A stretch of DNA of 64,000 nt, taken from positions 3,038,001 through 3,102,000 of the forward strand of contig JAZGTH010000040.1 of NCBI GenBank assembly GCA_036877525.1, written 5' to 3'. The stretch's first letter is position 1; every line of letters starts with the position of its first letter. A program made the translations under genes and the position numbers. Below, piece after piece: positions 62,511 to 64,000 of the stretch. The stretch comes from Chromobotia macracanthus (taxonomy: Eukaryota; Chordata; Actinopteri; Cypriniformes; Botiidae). The notes under the pieces were generated by a model. That model was not told the origin of the DNA. It worked only from the letters and a program-made list of their open reading frames with translations, and searched no databases.

Positions 62511-64000
62511 TGTGGAGCCCTGGTCCGCATTTCTCAGAGCCTTGTGGTGTATGGGGATCAAAACTGGAGCCACAGACAGAGCATTGCTCTTACACTGAGG
62601 CGCTGCATGTAGTTCAAAGATGGACAGAGACAGGATGTAGGCCCTCTGTTTACTTTCACAAAAGGCTCCAGCCATTTCCTGTGGGTCATTTTTCCGACTG
62701 AAAGCAATAGTCTTGGGTTCAATGGTTTGCAGTTCGGCTAACCGTCACGTTATTTCTCTTGACCTTTTGCCTCAGAAGCAATAAAATTATGCTATCTTCT
62801 CTTGGCCGACACTGCTAGCCCTGAGGCAAATTATATCTCGTTTTAAAGCTGATACTTATATGAAGTTAAATGAATGAGGAGTGCTATTTTATGCTTCACA
62901 ATAGGTTTCTTGTGGTGATATCTGTATTATTGTATGTGAATGAAAATACATTTTTGGTTTTATTTTTCCATTTGTCTAGACAATCAAGTGAAAAAAATGA
63001 GTTCTTCTACAGTCAAATGTAGCAGCAAATTTTAACTTTACAGGGGTGTAGCAACTTATATAATGTCCATTTACTCCCCAACTCCCCAAAATATGAAAAG
63101 TATGAGTTTTGGAAAAATACAGACAATTTGCCAGCCACACAAAAACAAGGCTTTAAGATAATAAAGGTGATAATTTATTTCATGAGCTGGTCATATTTAT
63201 AATGTGCTTCCCTTACATACATACTCTTCAGGTTGTTCCTACGCTCTTTCCTGTATGTTGATATTAGCAGTTGTGAAGTTGACATTAACCTGGAAATTAA
63301 CAGGTAGCATTAAGAAATATGCTGGTCAGTTATGATTATGCTGGGAAATCCATAAGGATCTCAGAAGTTTTACGAACATATTCTATTACAGCTGTGCTGT
63401 AGCTCCGCTGTTCTGTAAATGACATGAGAATGGCTAATTACATACAATGTGTAATACTTAAATCCTTCTGTTCCAGAGAGCCTGTAATTGGCCTTTACCT
63501 ACAGGCCCTCCAAAACCATGTGTACTCATATCCGCCCTCCCACAGCGTATATGAATCATAGATAATTAGTTCAAGGCTGTGACTTCTTAGTGGTGATCCC
63601 AGTGCTCTAAAACTGACTCATACTCAAAGGTGGCTGTGATTTCTGCCAACATTGTTGTCACTGATTACCTGTTGGCTTCTACTAACACGTGCAATGTTGA
63701 TTAGTCAAAACTTGATCATTAAATTCCCATACTGAGATACTCAACCAGTGGGGTGGTAACAGGTTACCTCCTGTTGCCAGTCATTGTGGTTTAATGTCGT
63801 CACAGACTGATCAACAGCTCCAGGTCAAAGTCTGTGACCCGTCAGCTGAAATGAGAGAAAACTGAACCTGTTTTTCCCTCCAGGTTCTCTTTATGTCAGT
63901 GGCAAAATGGGTGAAGGATCAGGCCTTGTCTCTGCTTTTTATATCTAGGTCATTTGCGTGTGGCTTTGGATGGGAGTGAGGCCTAATCTATGGGCTTTCT

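Larger units (their letters stand above)
56226..64000. other. intergenic, downstream of spint2
   Basis: No exon could be supported on either strand. The region contains a CTCF-like motif (56503-56518), a dispersed repeat copy (57998-58045), a fold-back element (58227-58470), a CT-rich tract (60421-60479) and an inverted dyad in a GC-richer patch (62491-62510). The open frames around 62345-62701 on both strands resemble no protein I know and look like chance in GC-richer DNA. Confidence 0.55.

Noticed and set aside
62345..62701. Open frames of 118 aa (plus) and 105 aa (minus) as a possible gene
   Set aside because: No resemblance to a known protein, no convincing splice context, and both strands are open because the patch is GC-richer; treated as chance.

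Overview
The window is nuclear DNA of a teleost fish, most likely an otophysan (cyprinid, loach or a relative). The reasons are four vertebrate genes with many GT-AG introns, AT-rich non-coding DNA, and interspersed repeats of types I associate with cyprinid-like genomes: a 5S-rRNA-derived SINE, a Tc1-like MITE with TA flanks, and palindromic fold-back elements. There is no prokaryotic, plasmid or viral gene content. The species assignment is inference from memory of these repeat families.

Layout: (1) 522-10164, minus strand: the first nine coding exons of med13 (Mediator kinase-module subunit 13), 655 codons; the rest lies beyond the left edge. A CpG-containing promoter region follows to about 10.9 kb. 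(2) 10.9-13.7 kb: intergenic, with a perfect hairpin, an orphan NRF1-type palindrome and a minus-oriented CTCF-like motif. (3) 15010-30412, minus strand: a complete Sec6/exocyst-3-like gene (863 aa, 12 coding exons, best named exoc3l2-like), with putative non-coding 5' exons out to about 35.6 kb. A 1.67 kb, 22-bp minisatellite sits in its 5' intron. (4) 35.7-41.6 kb: intergenic. (5) 41780-48617, minus strand: complete ppp1r14a (CPI-17, 148 aa, 4 coding exons). (6) 49519-55240, plus strand: complete spint2-like gene (450 aa, 9 coding exons: signal peptide, MANSC, three Kunitz domains, one membrane span). (7) 56.2-64 kb: downstream intergenic sequence in which no gene was recognised.

All exon chains were assembled by hand from splice sites, and reading-frame phase closes at every junction, so the three complete genes look intact and functional. 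The head-to-head ppp1r14a/spint2 pair matches the order I recall on human chromosome 19q13 and supports orthology. EXOC3L2 is also on human 19q13. The genes do not form a pathway: one is a transcription co-regulator, one a membrane-trafficking exocyst relative, one a smooth-muscle-type myosin phosphatase inhibitor, and one a cell-surface serine protease inhibitor.

I see no clear undescribed biological system. The items most worth a second look are the MANSC plus triple-Kunitz architecture of the spint2 protein, the two NPF-acidic motifs in the exoc3l2-like N-terminus, the minisatellite with higher-order structure, an overlapping upstream ORF, and a set of CTCF-like motifs, one of them carried by the 5S-derived SINE.
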